Both the position numbers and the translations under genes were made by a program. The notes under the pieces were generated by a model. It searched no databases, was not told the DNA's origin, and saw only the letters and a list, made by a program, of their open reading frames with translations. 64,000 nt of DNA from Bordetella parapertussis (GTDB lineage: Bacteria; Pseudomonadota; Gammaproteobacteria; Burkholderiales; JACQAP01): positions 124,001 through 188,000 of the forward strand of contig CAMDKM010000002.1 of NCBI GenBank assembly GCA_945900965.1. The letters run 5' to 3'. Positions 28,101 through 36,123 of the stretch are shown piece after piece. Position 1 is the first letter of the stretch, and every line of letters begins with the position of its first letter.

Positions 28101-28546
28101 CTGTAACCGGCCAGAACCAATTGCCGGCGCAACTCATCGGCGCCCAGCTTTTCGCCCTGCTTGAGAAAAAAAGTGTAGCCGGCAATGAAGGTGGTGGGTG
28201 GCAGCCGGTAGACCGCGGTGGTAATCGGCACAACGGCTATATCGAACGCGTTGTGGGTGATCTGATAAAGGGTGGCGAGCCGCTCGGAGATCAGATCCTG
28301 ATGCGGCGAAAAACGGTCGTAAGGCAGCGTTTCCCAGTCCGGCAGTAGCAACACTCGCAGTTGCGGTCCGAAAAATGTCAGCTCTTCGCGCAGTCGCTCC
28401 GCGTCCTGTGCGGTGGCGGTGAATACCAGCAAGCGTTTCGACGTGAGGGCGAGCGTAACCAGCGCCAAGGCGTCGGCGGAACCGTGCAAGGGCGGAAATT
28501 CAGTACGAGCCCCCGGGGAGGAGGCGGGCAGGGGCAGTTGCAGCAT
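25133..28546 (-). CDS. mfd: transcription-repair coupling factor
   Basis: The 1137-residue product removes RNA polymerase stalled at DNA lesions and recruits UvrA. The UvrB-homology region (residues 1-340), the RNAP-interaction domain with VGDPVVHAQHGIGRY (about 480), and the RecG-like translocase follow in order. Walker A is CGDVGFGKTEVALRA (about 625), the DEEH box is VIIDEEHRFGV, and the arginine-rich motif is QLRGRVGRSHHQAYAYLL. The C-terminal TRCF domain completes it. The length is typical (E. coli 1148). Its upstream partner is the iron operon on the same strand, 71 bases away. Confidence 0.97.
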   Translation of the reverse strand: MLQLPLPASSPGARTEFPPLHGSADALALVTLALTSKRLLVFTATAQDAERLREELTFFGPQLRVLLLPDWETLPYDRFSPHQDLISERLATLYQITHNAFDIAVVPITTAVYRLPPTTFIAGYTFFLKQGEKLGADELRRQLVLAGYSHVSQVVSPGEFSFRGGVIDLFPTGSALPYRIDLLDEEIDTIRTFDVDTQRSIYKVNDVRLLPAREFPTDDAARTAFRSRFRETFEGDPSKSRIYKDVSQGLLPAGIEYYLPLFFEQTATLFDYLPETTLLCLQHGGGDAVGQFWRDTQSRFNLLRGDPDRPLLPPGELFLREDEFFGGLKKFSRIDFGDTRDTDAPATPTSDAPAVAVERRAANPVNGLATFCQKFAGRVLLTAESLGRRETLLSLLKQYDVQPDIAKNWEEFVQGKARLMLTVAPLHNGFIGIESGFAIITENELYPAQARTRSSREKRSSAEGMLRDLSEVRVGDPVVHAQHGIGRYLGLANMDLGEGMTEFLTLEYGGGDKLYVPVSQLAVISRYSGMADDNAPLHKLGSGQWEKARKKAAEQVRDTAAELLNLYAQRAARKGYGFKIKLHDYEAFREGFPFEETADQSAAIEAVLKDMQTGKPMDRLICGDVGFGKTEVALRAVFVAVADGKQVVVLVPTTLLAEQHFQTFSDRFADWPVKIAELSRFRSAKEITAAIKGLGDGRIDIAIGTHKLLSRGINFKNLGLVIIDEEHRFGVRQKEQLKALRAEVDVLTLTATPIPRTLALSLEGLRDFSVIATAPQRRLAIKTFVSPLSDGLIREAALRELKRGGQIYFLHNEIDTIQNIETRLLKLLPEARIRIAHGQMPERELELVMRDFYQSRFNILLCTTIIETGIDVPTANTILINRADRFGLAQLHQLRGRVGRSHHQAYAYLLTPDEDALTSLAKKRLEAIQSMEELGSGFYLAMHDLEIRGAGEVLGESQSGEMQEIGFNLYADMLNTAVKSLKDGKQPELSGNFNAGTEINLHAPALLPSDYCPDIHERLVLYKRLANCDSADELESMHEELIDRFGLPPEPVKCLLETHRLRISAKPLGVARVDAGPESVLLQFVPNPPIDPAKIIKLVQSRKGARFSGPDKIRVDITSADTPSRVARILELLKSLH

Positions 28547-28570
28547 GGTGCGGCGTTGTGCGAAGCCGCA

Positions 28571-28607
28571 ATTATAGGCCTGAACCCGGCGTCAAGACCG
28601 GGTTCAG
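28571..28607 (-). promoter_or_regulatory. inverted repeat and TATAAT upstream of mfd
   Basis: CTGAACCCGG and CCGGGTTCAG (28580-28607) form a 10-base stem in the gap after the FTR1 operon. On the minus strand a TATAAT follows at 28576-28571, 25 bases before the mfd ATG. The hairpin lacks a T tract, so it may be a weak terminator or an operator over the mfd promoter. The -35 element is not clear. Confidence 0.35.
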
Positions 28608-28617
28608 AGAAAGGCTT

Positions 28618-30183
28618 TCAGTAAAATTCGTATTCTAGTCGGAGAATCGCCCGATTGTCGCTGGAAACGGAAGTCGTTCCAAACAGGAAGGCGGCGCTGT
28701 AGCCGATTTTGCTCTTGTTGCCAAGGCCGATGCTGCCGTATAAGGCCGGGCCGATCCAGTGCTCCTGAGTATTGAAGTCGCCACTATGGCCTATGCGGCC
28801 GGTTTCGCCGAATAGCTCCACAGCGGGTTGCAGGCTCGGACTCATGAGATATTTGGCCCGCGCACCGTAGGCGAATACCGTGCCGCTCGACGCACCGCTG
28901 CCGATTTGGCGCTCGAAGATAAGATTTGCGGTGCCGACCCATTTGTCGAATGTTTTTTCAAATATTGGCACCAGCTTCAGTTCGTCAGTACCGCCGTGGG
29001 CGGCGTTCTCATATTCGATCAGGAAGCCGAAGTCGGCAAAATACTCGCCCTGGTCGGTTAACTGAAAGCGGTTCTCCCACTCGAACGCTTCGCGAGTCAT
29101 GGGCCCGTTAGGTGGATTCTCGTAGCCTGCATAGAATTCGCTGAACCAGAAATCCGTGAACCCGTAGCCGCCGCCGATTTTGTGTTTCTGGCCGCCGTCC
29201 CGCGCGGCGTCATTGTCCATATCGTGGTAGCCGCGATATTCGACTTCGGCCTCGCCTTGATCGACATTGGGAGAATAGACCTTGTAGGGCGCGGCCTGCG
29301 TCTGGCTGGGCGCCGAGATCCACAGCGTAGTTGCAAATATTGCCGACACAAGCAGCGCAAAAGCGGGACTCCTGGATACAGGATGTCGTTTGCCAATAGT
29401 CATCATAAGTCCTCCGATAAGAGCAAAGGTTAACAAGTACGCGAGAATCTGAATGCCGGAAGGGTTCGCTACATAACCAATCAGGGCCTTGAGAAATTGC
29501 CCCAACAGCGATTGTTCTTCAATCAGCCACGAACTGTCCCAGAGTTGTTCGCCAAGAGCAGGGACCAGCCCCGCCTGCAGCAGAAAGCCCGCTGATTGGG
29601 CAGCGAGACCGCTGGCGAGAAACAGAATCATCGCGCCAGTAACGTTGAAAAAGTGCCGGAGAGGAATGCCGAGAATGCCTATATAGAGCAAGACACCCAC
29701 CATGACTCCGGCGCCGAGCCCGGCCAGCCCACCCACCGCCATTTGCCCGGCACTGCCGCCGCCGGCAGAGATGCCATAAAGGAAAAGCACGATTTCCGCG
29801 CCTTCGCGCAAGACCGCTAGTCCAATGGCGCTCGCCAGTACCCAAAGGGGCAGGGAGCCCGCAGCGATGCCGCGACCGACAGATTTCATCTGCGAGGCCA
29901 CTGCCTGGCCATGGCGGCTCATCCATACGTTATGCCAGCCCAGCATCAGCACTGCCGCGCCGAGAATGGATGCATTGAGAATTTCCTGGCCGACACCAGA
30001 AGCGGCTTCGCCGATGGCGCCGGCCAACGCGGCGATCACCATAGCCCCCACGATTCCCGCCAGCACGCCGGCACCGGCGACGGCGAAGCGGCCAGGCACG
30101 CCACGGCTCGCGGCCAGTACGATGCCTATGATCAAAGCCGCTTCGAGGGCTTCGCGAAAAACAATAACGGCGGTTTCAAACAT
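28618..30183 (-). CDS. FTR1-family iron permease fused in frame to an outer-membrane-like protein
   Basis: Residues 1-262 are an FTR1/EfeU-type permease with seven membrane segments and both iron-binding motifs, REALE (residues 10-14) and REGAE (about 126-130). Such permeases normally end near residue 270-280. Here the frame continues without a stop into a Sec signal peptide (KRHPVSRSP, a hydrophobic stretch, then SQTQA-AP) and about 220 residues of alternating beta-barrel-like sequence ending in RLEYEFY, a typical outer-membrane C-terminus. GGAGG plus two ATGs at the junction allow separate translation of the second part. The operon also holds a cupredoxin gene 9 bases upstream and a Fur box. 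Confidence 0.88.
   Translation of the reverse strand: MFETAVIVFREALEAALIIGIVLAASRGVPGRFAVAGAGVLAGIVGAMVIAALAGAIGEAASGVGQEILNASILGAAVLMLGWHNVWMSRHGQAVASQMKSVGRGIAAGSLPLWVLASAIGLAVLREGAEIVLFLYGISAGGGSAGQMAVGGLAGLGAGVMVGVLLYIGILGIPLRHFFNVTGAMILFLASGLAAQSAGFLLQAGLVPALGEQLWDSSWLIEEQSLLGQFLKALIGYVANPSGIQILAYLLTFALIGGLMMTIGKRHPVSRSPAFALLVSAIFATTLWISAPSQTQAAPYKVYSPNVDQGEAEVEYRGYHDMDNDAARDGGQKHKIGGGYGFTDFWFSEFYAGYENPPNGPMTREAFEWENRFQLTDQGEYFADFGFLIEYENAAHGGTDELKLVPIFEKTFDKWVGTANLIFERQIGSGASSGTVFAYGARAKYLMSPSLQPAVELFGETGRIGHSGDFNTQEHWIGPALYGSIGLGNKSKIGYSAAFLFGTTSVSSDNRAILRLEYEFY
29403..29415 (-). promoter_or_regulatory. internal ribosome site and ATG pair at the FTR1-barrel junction
   Basis: On the minus strand, GGAGG (29415-29411) is followed after 4 and 7 bases by ATG (29406) and ATG (29403). 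Both are in frame with the FTR1 gene and begin a complete signal peptide. Starting here would yield a separate 261-262-residue exported barrel protein. Confidence 0.65.
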
Positions 30184-30192
30184 GATGGGCCT

Positions 30193-30534
30193 CTATTTGG
30201 CAACGATCCGGCCTTGGGCCGTATCCTGGTGAAATTCGCCAAAAATCTCGTAGCTGCCGGGTTTCAATGGCCCTATAAAAATGTTGGCCTTGGATTTTCC
30301 GGGGATGATTTTTTCGCGATTAAGGGAATGGCTCTCGAATTCTTCGGGCGTTGCATCCTGGTTATCGACAATGAGCTTCACTTTTTTGCCGGCCGGAATT
30401 TGCAGTTCGGCCGGCTCAAAACGATGTTCCTTGATGACAAGGGTAAATACCTCCTGGGCAGCCACCGATCCCGCGGCAGCCATCAAGGCCCCACCCATCG
30501 CGATGGCACAAAAGATAGATCGAAAGTTCAACAT
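30193..30534 (-). CDS. periplasmic cupredoxin-domain protein of the iron operon
   Basis: The 113-residue product has a signal peptide ending at SVAAQ (residue about 26) and a cupredoxin_1 domain like that of EfeO or the small partners of FTR1 permeases. The motifs are IKEHRFEPAELQIPAGKKV, a EEFESHSL segment and the terminal GEFHQDTAQGRI. It probably oxidises or delivers iron, possibly with copper, to the FTR1 permease encoded 9 bases downstream. A Fur box upstream indicates induction by iron starvation. Confidence 0.88.
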   Translation of the reverse strand: MLNFRSIFCAIAMGGALMAAAGSVAAQEVFTLVIKEHRFEPAELQIPAGKKVKLIVDNQDATPEEFESHSLNREKIIPGKSKANIFIGPLKPGSYEIFGEFHQDTAQGRIVAK

Positions 30535-30569
30535 GGCAGTGTCCTCGGTTAAAGAAATGCGGCAAAGCC

Positions 30570-30588
30570 AATGATAATGATTCGCATT
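30570..30588 (-). promoter_or_regulatory. Fur box
   Basis: The minus-strand reading AATGCGAATCATTATCATT closely follows the Fur consensus of inverted NATNAT hexamers. It stands 36 bases before the cupredoxin ATG, in position to cover the promoter. Fur-Fe(II) would repress the cupredoxin-FTR1 operon when iron is sufficient. Confidence 0.85.
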
Positions 30589-30693
30589 AATAAGTCAAGT
30601 CATTTTGCACATCAGTCGAGGAAAATCCTGTCAAAGATTTGAATTTAAGGATGTTTGTTGCCTTTGGCGCGGCCCCGGTCGATAATCTCGTCG

Positions 30694-31407
30694 GTGAAAA
30701 GTCCTCAGTTCTTTGCGCTAATCCCTGCCGCCGGCACCGGTTCCCGAATCGGCGAGCAGCGTCCCAAGCAATATCTGACCTTGCTGGATCAGCCGATGTT
30801 GCATTACGCGATCAGGACACTTTGTTGGCACGCGGCGATCACACGTACGTTCCTGGTTCTCGGCCCCGATGACGACTGGTTCGCCACTTTCGATTGGTCA
30901 GCGTTTTCCGAGAAACTAACGGTATTCCGCTGCGGCGGGGCCAGTCGCGCCCAGAGCGTGCTGAATGGACTCATAGCGATGGAACCCGAAGTCGGGCAAG
31001 ATGACTGGGTGATGGTGCACGATGCAGCGCGTCCTTGTTTGTCCCAAGTCATGGTCGATCGCCTGATTCAGGAAGTTGGCGCAGACTCGGTAGGAGGGTT
31101 GTTGGCGCTGCCGGTGTCAGACACTTTGAAGCGCGCGGATCAGGGCAGGGTATTGGCGACCGAACCTCGAGAAAAATTCTGGTTGGCGCAGACTCCGCAA
31201 ATGTTTCGCCTGGGGCTACTCTTGCGTGCCCTGCGCGAAGCGAACCTGGCATCCGTGACCGATGAAGCCTCCGCGGTGGAGGGGCTTGGCTTTCAACCGA
31301 AGTTGGTCGCAGGCGATCCCGGCAATCTCAAGGTTACGGTACGGCAAGATTTATTTTTGGCCGAGTCGATTATCAAACAATCCTCCAGACTGCCTTCCAG
31401 CACATGA
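30694..31407 (+). CDS. ispD: 2-C-methyl-D-erythritol 4-phosphate cytidylyltransferase
   Basis: IspD makes CDP-methylerythritol in the MEP isoprenoid pathway. From GTG 30694 the product has 237 residues and begins [22 protein letters not shown], the nucleotide-binding signature. [12 protein letters not shown], a TDEASAVE segment and a [12 protein letters not shown]-terminus are also family marks. An upstream in-frame TTG at 30655 adds residues unlike the family. ispF follows 46 bases later. Confidence 0.95.
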   Translation: MKSPQFFALIPAAGTGSRIGEQRPKQYLTLLDQPMLHYAIRTLCWHAAITRTFLVLGPDDDWFATFDWSAFSEKLTVFRCGGASRAQSVLNGLIAMEPEVGQDDWVMVHDAARPCLSQVMVDRLIQEVGADSVGGLLALPVSDTLKRADQGRVLATEPREKFWLAQTPQMFRLGLLLRALREANLASVTDEASAVEGLGFQPKLVAGDPGNLKVTVRQDLFLAESIIKQSSRLPSST

Positions 31408-31453
31408 TGCCAAACCCTTCATTGCCAAGACCGCATTTTGGGAGACTGTCGTG

Positions 31454-31936
31454 ATGAGGGTTGGACAGGGATTCGATGTGCATGCATTGGTTGCCGGGCC
31501 GCCCTTGATTATCGGCGGCGTAACAATTCCTTACGAAAAGGGACTCGATGGCCATTCCGATGCGGATGTTTTGCTGCATGCAATTTGTGACGCATTGCTT
31601 GGGGCGGCAGGGATGGGGGACATTGGTCGCCATTTTCCCGACACGGATCCCGCCTATCGAGGCGCCGACAGCAGAAAGCTGCTGCGCAGCGTAGCAAGCC
31701 TGCTGGAAAAGGCCGGCTTCGAAATTATTAACGTCGATGCCACGATTATTGCTCAGGCACCCAAGATGGCGCCGCACGCCACGGCGATGGTCAATAACAT
31801 CGCCACGGACCTCGGCCTGGCAGCCACTTGTGTCAACGTCAAAGCAAAAACGACAGAGCGCCTGGGATTTACCGGACGCAGTGAAGGGATCGCCGCGGAG
31901 GCCATCGCTCTGCTGGAATGGCGACAGGGAAAGTAG
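31454..31936 (+). CDS. ispF: 2-C-methyl-D-erythritol 2,4-cyclodiphosphate synthase
   Basis: The 160-residue enzyme closes the cyclodiphosphate in the MEP pathway. The zinc ligands are in GFDVHAL (D and H) and [22 protein letters not shown] and the C-terminal [13 protein letters not shown] complete the active site at the trimer interface. The ATG at 31454 matches the family start ([10 protein letters not shown]); the open frame upstream overlaps the ispD end and is not coding. It overlaps slightly with the thpR reading frame downstream. Confidence 0.96.
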   Translation: MRVGQGFDVHALVAGPPLIIGGVTIPYEKGLDGHSDADVLLHAICDALLGAAGMGDIGRHFPDTDPAYRGADSRKLLRSVASLLEKAGFEIINVDATIIAQAPKMAPHATAMVNNIATDLGLAATCVNVKAKTTERLGFTGRSEGIAAEAIALLEWRQGK

Positions 31937-31950
31937 GCGTAAAGGGCCGA

Positions 31951-32472
31951 ATGCCGGAAAAGTCGCGATTGTTTTTTGCGCTCTGGCCTGACGATTCGAT
32001 TCGAAAATCCCTTGCTGCCACGGCAGCGACGATGAATGCTTTCTTGCGCGGTCGAGCCACACGCGAAGAAAATTTGCACCTTACACTCGTATTCCTTGGC
32101 GATGTGCATGCCGCCAAAATTCCGGCATTGTTAAGTCCCGCCGCGCCGTCTGCGCTGACATTTAACTTGCTGTTGGATCATTGGGGTTGTTGGGCGCACA
32201 ACGGCATCGGCTGGGTCGCGCCAAGCGAAATTCCGGGGCCGCTCGCGGGATTGGTAGACGACCTGGCAACTTGGCTGGGCAAGATGGGATATGTATTGGA
32301 GCGGCGAGCCTACCGTCCGCATGTCACTTTGGTCAGAAAAGCGCGCGCAGCGGCATTGCCGGATTTGCCGGCAACAATTATTTGGCCGGTCCGGGAATTT
32401 GTATTGCTCCAATCGCGGCAGGATTTCGCCGACTCGAAATACGAGATACTCGGGCGCTGGCCGCTCGGCTAG
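31951..32472 (+). CDS. thpR: RNA 2',3'-cyclic phosphodiesterase (2H family)
   Basis: The 173-residue product has the two H-x-T-x motifs of 2H phosphoesterases, HLTL (about residue 45) and HVTL (about 124), and the opening RLFFALWPDD. ThpR/LigT hydrolyses 2',3'-cyclic phosphate RNA ends and can ligate tRNA halves with 2'-5' links. I use ATG 31951, 15 bases after the ispF stop; an earlier ATG at 31918 lies inside ispF. It is probably part of the ispDF transcript. Confidence 0.9.
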   Translation: MPEKSRLFFALWPDDSIRKSLAATAATMNAFLRGRATREENLHLTLVFLGDVHAAKIPALLSPAAPSALTFNLLLDHWGCWAHNGIGWVAPSEIPGPLAGLVDDLATWLGKMGYVLERRAYRPHVTLVRKARAAALPDLPATIIWPVREFVLLQSRQDFADSKYEILGRWPLG

Positions 32473-32543
32473 GGTCCGCAGTACAGATGACATTCATATT
32501 AATTTCTCCGCTATGACCACGGCCACTGAATACCACTGAACGC

Positions 32544-34043
32544 ATGAAAGAACAATTCGACGTCCTGATCGTGGGTGGCGGTATCAATGGTGCGGGCATC
32601 GCGCGCGATGCATCGGGCCGTGGGTTAAAAGTGGCATTGTGCGAACGCGGGGATTTCGGCGGCGAGACCTCGAGCGCCAGCAGCAAACTTATTCACGGTG
32701 GATTGCGGTATCTGGAAACCAACCAGTTCAGGCTAGTACGCGAGTCCTTACGCGAGCGGGAAGTTCTGCTGCGTGTCGCAGGCCACCTGGTCAAGCCATT
32801 GCGATTTGTGCTGCCCCATCAACCGGACTTGCGTCCGGCCTGGATGATCAGAATTGGCCTGTGGATTTACGACACTCTGGGTGGCGGCAGGACGTTGCCC
32901 GGCAGTCGCAGGGAGAACTTGCGACGGTCGCCGTTTGTGGGGGAATTGCTGCCGCAATACCATACCGGCTTTTCCTATTCGGATTGCCAGGTTGACGACG
33001 CGCGGCTGGTGATCGCCAACCTGATCGCGGCAAAGCGCGATGGCGCCAGAATTCTGCCGCGCACGGCGTGCGTGGCATTGAGTCCGGAACAAGGACTCTG
33101 GCGGGCGCGCTTGCGTACGCTGGCCGGCGAAGAAAGCGAGTTGCAGGCCCGTACGGTGGTGAACGCTACCGGACCCTGGGTCAAGCAGTTTATCGACGAA
33201 ATTGCCTTGTTGCCCGGGCAAACAGAGGTGAGGTTGGTGAAGGGGAGCCATATCGTGGTGCCGAGAAAGATCGTCGGCGACCACGCTTACATCGTGCAGA
33301 ACCACGACCGCCGGATCGTTTTTCTGATTCCCTTCGAAGAGAAATTCACGCTCATTGGCACCACGGAATCGGTTCTCGCAATGCCGGCATCCGGCATCGG
33401 CGTCACCGAACAGGAAAGTCATTATCTGATCGAGGCGGCCAATCGATATCTTGCCCATCCAGTACGGCCGGAAGAAATTGTCTGGCGCTACGCCGGCGTG
33501 CGTGCCCTGTACGACGATGGCCGCGACAACCCATCGGATGTCACGCGGGATTATTTTCTGCTGCGTCAGTCCGCTGCGAACGACGCGCCCCTATTGTCGG
33601 TATTCGGCGGGAAAATCACGACCTATCGAAAACTGGCGGAACATGTTGTGGACAAACTGGAATTGTCAACCTCGGATCGGAATCGCCCCTGGACCGCGGC
33701 CGCGCCACTTCCCGGCTCCGACTGTTTACGAAGCAGCGGGGAACTCGCACAAGGCCTGATTCGAAAGTTTGCTTTGCTGCCGGTTGAGGCGATTGAAGGC
33801 ATTGTCCGGCGCCACGGGACCCTTGCGCACGATGTTCTGGACGGCGCGAATTCGGCGCAAGGCCTGGGAAGACATTTTGGCGCCGGGCTTACGGAAGGCG
33901 AAATCGACTATTTCATCGAACAGGAGTGGGCCAGCACCGCGGACGACATCTTGTGGCGGCGGAGCAAAATCGGACTCCACCTGGACGCGGCCCAACGGGC
34001 GGGGGTTGAAAGCTACGTGAAAACGCGAACGCCGCGTGCGTGA
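32544..34043 (+). CDS. glpD: glycerol-3-phosphate dehydrogenase, respiratory
   Basis: The 499-residue FAD enzyme oxidises glycerol-3-phosphate to dihydroxyacetone phosphate at the inner membrane and feeds quinones. The FAD motif VLIVGGGINGAGIARDASGRG opens the protein. SASSKLIHGGLRYLE, a VNATGPWV segment, RVTRDYFLL-type (DVTRDYFLL) and VFGGKITTYRKLAEH are diagnostic of GlpD/GlpA. The C-terminal domain is complete. It stands 71 bases after thpR, and no glpFK genes are nearby. Confidence 0.95.
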   Translation: MKEQFDVLIVGGGINGAGIARDASGRGLKVALCERGDFGGETSSASSKLIHGGLRYLETNQFRLVRESLREREVLLRVAGHLVKPLRFVLPHQPDLRPAWMIRIGLWIYDTLGGGRTLPGSRRENLRRSPFVGELLPQYHTGFSYSDCQVDDARLVIANLIAAKRDGARILPRTACVALSPEQGLWRARLRTLAGEESELQARTVVNATGPWVKQFIDEIALLPGQTEVRLVKGSHIVVPRKIVGDHAYIVQNHDRRIVFLIPFEEKFTLIGTTESVLAMPASGIGVTEQESHYLIEAANRYLAHPVRPEEIVWRYAGVRALYDDGRDNPSDVTRDYFLLRQSAANDAPLLSVFGGKITTYRKLAEHVVDKLELSTSDRNRPWTAAAPLPGSDCLRSSGELAQGLIRKFALLPVEAIEGIVRRHGTLAHDVLDGANSAQGLGRHFGAGLTEGEIDYFIEQEWASTADDILWRRSKIGLHLDAAQRAGVESYVKTRTPRA

Positions 34044-35960
34044 TCAGCGCATTAATTGGGCCAGACTTTGGGCGTCGAGGGTGTGGCCAGCAATATTGCC
34101 CTGATAGGCGTCGCAGCCAAGCGTTTTCAGAAAATCCAGTTGAGCCTGAGTCTCCACCCCTTCGGCCACCACCTTCAAGCGCAAATTCTTCGCCAGGTTG
34201 ATGATGGCCCGAACGATCGCCGAATCGTTGACGTCGCGCGGAAGGTCTTCGATAAAACCGCTGTTGATCTTGAGTTTGTTGATGGAGAAGCGTTTGAGGT
34301 GGTTCAGGCTGGAATAATCGTTGCCGAAGTCGTCAATGGCCAGACTCACTCCAAGTTCATGCAACTGGTCCAGAGTGTTTGCCACTTCCCTGACGTCCTG
34401 CAAGATCGCCTTTTCGGTCAATTCAATCTCAAGCTGGGCAGGCTTTATGCCATGTCGAGCCAGTGCCGCCGCGACACTCTGCGCCAGACTCGCGCGCCGA
34501 AACTGGAACGCCGATAAATTAATCGCTATCGGGACGACCGAAATCCCGTTCTTCTGCCAGGCATCGATCTGGCGGCAGGTGGCTTCCAACACCCAATTAC
34601 CAATCAAGTGAATGACATCCGATTCCTCTTCGAGCGAAACAAAACTCTCGGAAAAGAGCACTCCTTGCTCGCTATGGTTCCAGCGCACCAGCACTTCCGC
34701 GCCAATCAGCTTATTGTCGCGGGCCAGGAATTGCGGTTGAAAATGCAGGCGCAACTCGTCACTCTCCAAGGCGTGGTGCAACTGGTTTGCCAGAAGCAGT
34801 CTTTCGGCAACCGGCGCGACAAGTTCTTTGGTGAAAAACTCGAAGCGATTGCGGCCGCCTTTCTTGGAGTAATACATCGCGGCGTCTGCATTCCGGATCA
34901 GATCCTCCGTGGACAATCCATCGTCCGGGTAGACGCTGATGCCTACGCTGGCCGACATCGACGCTTCCTTGCCTTCGACAACAAAGGGCTGCTCAAAAGT
35001 ACCCAGCACCTTGGTGGCCACCAGTGCCGCTTCGCTCGGATCGCGCAGCGCCGACAGTACGATCAGATACTCGTCGCCAGAGTGCCGACAGACCGTGTCC
35101 GTTTCGCGCACGCAGCCGCGCAAGCGGGCGGCGACCGTCTGCAGCAGAATGTCGCCGGCGCGATGGCCGTAGGTGTCATTGACCTCCTTGAAGTGGTCAA
35201 GGTCGATAAACAATAATGCAACCCTTGATTTCATGCGTTTGGCCGATGCCAAGGATTGCTGCAGTCGATCCTGAAACAAGGTTCGGTTGGGCAGGCCGGT
35301 GAGCAAGTCGTGGTGGGCCAGAAAACGTACCCGCGCGTCCATATCCTTGCGCTGAGAGACGTCTTCGGTCACAAACAGAACCTTGATCGGCTCGCCGTCC
35401 TGGTTGAGCAGGGCATCGCCCTTGGTGCGCAGCCAGCGTTCAGAGTTATCGCTGTCCTTCACCCGGTACTCGATATCCAGATTGCTGGTGCCGTTCAGGC
35501 ATTCGTCGAGCGCCTGTTTGAACCGCGGACGGTCTTCGCCATGCATCGACTGCAACAGCACGTCGAATTCAACATCCGGGTTGTCGCCGCGAATGCCAAA
35601 CAAACGCATGCTCATATCGGAACAATGGACCGTGGTACTGCGCACGTCGTATTCCGTAGTGCCGATTTCGGCAAATGTCAGCGCAAGTTTCTCGCGATCC
35701 AGGCTAGATTTCAGCGCGTCGAGCGTTGTCCGGTTGAGTGCCTCGGCATCGCGCAGCTTTTCGGTGGCCGCCAGCAATTGGTTGCTTGCACTTTGCAATC
35801 TGTCCTCGGTGGCGTCCAAGCGCGCGTGGGTGAGAGCCAATTCGGCTTCGAGCCCGGGGGTGCGATTTTGCGCGGCGCCTGGCCGCCGTGCCGGAGTTCG
35901 CCCTGAGGGGGCATCGACCTTGGCAGTCTTGCGTGGCTTGGATTGTTTTGGAGAACTCAA
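34044..35960 (-). CDS. PAS-GGDEF-EAL signalling protein with altered signature motifs
   Basis: The 638-residue product has a basic N-terminus, a coiled coil (about 35-85), a PAS domain with PAC motif (about 90-205), a GGDEF domain (about 215-375) and an EAL domain (about 385-635). There is no membrane segment. The diguanylate cyclase signature is SGDEY instead of GGDEF. The EAL signature is EVL, the KID triad reads KIN, and the final loop is YQGNIAGH. Other EAL ligands remain (NLSAFQ, ELTEKA, DDFG, EGVETQAQ). Phosphodiesterase activity is possible but may be reduced. It converges with glpD end to end. Confidence 0.92.
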   Translation of the reverse strand: MSSPKQSKPRKTAKVDAPSGRTPARRPGAAQNRTPGLEAELALTHARLDATEDRLQSASNQLLAATEKLRDAEALNRTTLDALKSSLDREKLALTFAEIGTTEYDVRSTTVHCSDMSMRLFGIRGDNPDVEFDVLLQSMHGEDRPRFKQALDECLNGTSNLDIEYRVKDSDNSERWLRTKGDALLNQDGEPIKVLFVTEDVSQRKDMDARVRFLAHHDLLTGLPNRTLFQDRLQQSLASAKRMKSRVALLFIDLDHFKEVNDTYGHRAGDILLQTVAARLRGCVRETDTVCRHSGDEYLIVLSALRDPSEAALVATKVLGTFEQPFVVEGKEASMSASVGISVYPDDGLSTEDLIRNADAAMYYSKKGGRNRFEFFTKELVAPVAERLLLANQLHHALESDELRLHFQPQFLARDNKLIGAEVLVRWNHSEQGVLFSESFVSLEEESDVIHLIGNWVLEATCRQIDAWQKNGISVVPIAINLSAFQFRRASLAQSVAAALARHGIKPAQLEIELTEKAILQDVREVANTLDQLHELGVSLAIDDFGNDYSSLNHLKRFSINKLKINSGFIEDLPRDVNDSAIVRAIINLAKNLRLKVVAEGVETQAQLDFLKTLGCDAYQGNIAGHTLDAQSLAQLMR

Positions 35961-36123
35961 TACCGTTAATCCGAAAAAGTTTGCGTGGGTAACCTGCCAC
36001 CTCGCATTCTCAGGTTGACCAATACATTGTGCGGGAATTCTGGCGCCCGGGGAAGCAGACTGCTCGTACGCGTTGTTTCATACGCAAAGCCGATTTCCCC
36101 ATCAGCTCCCGCAGTGGTTCTTA

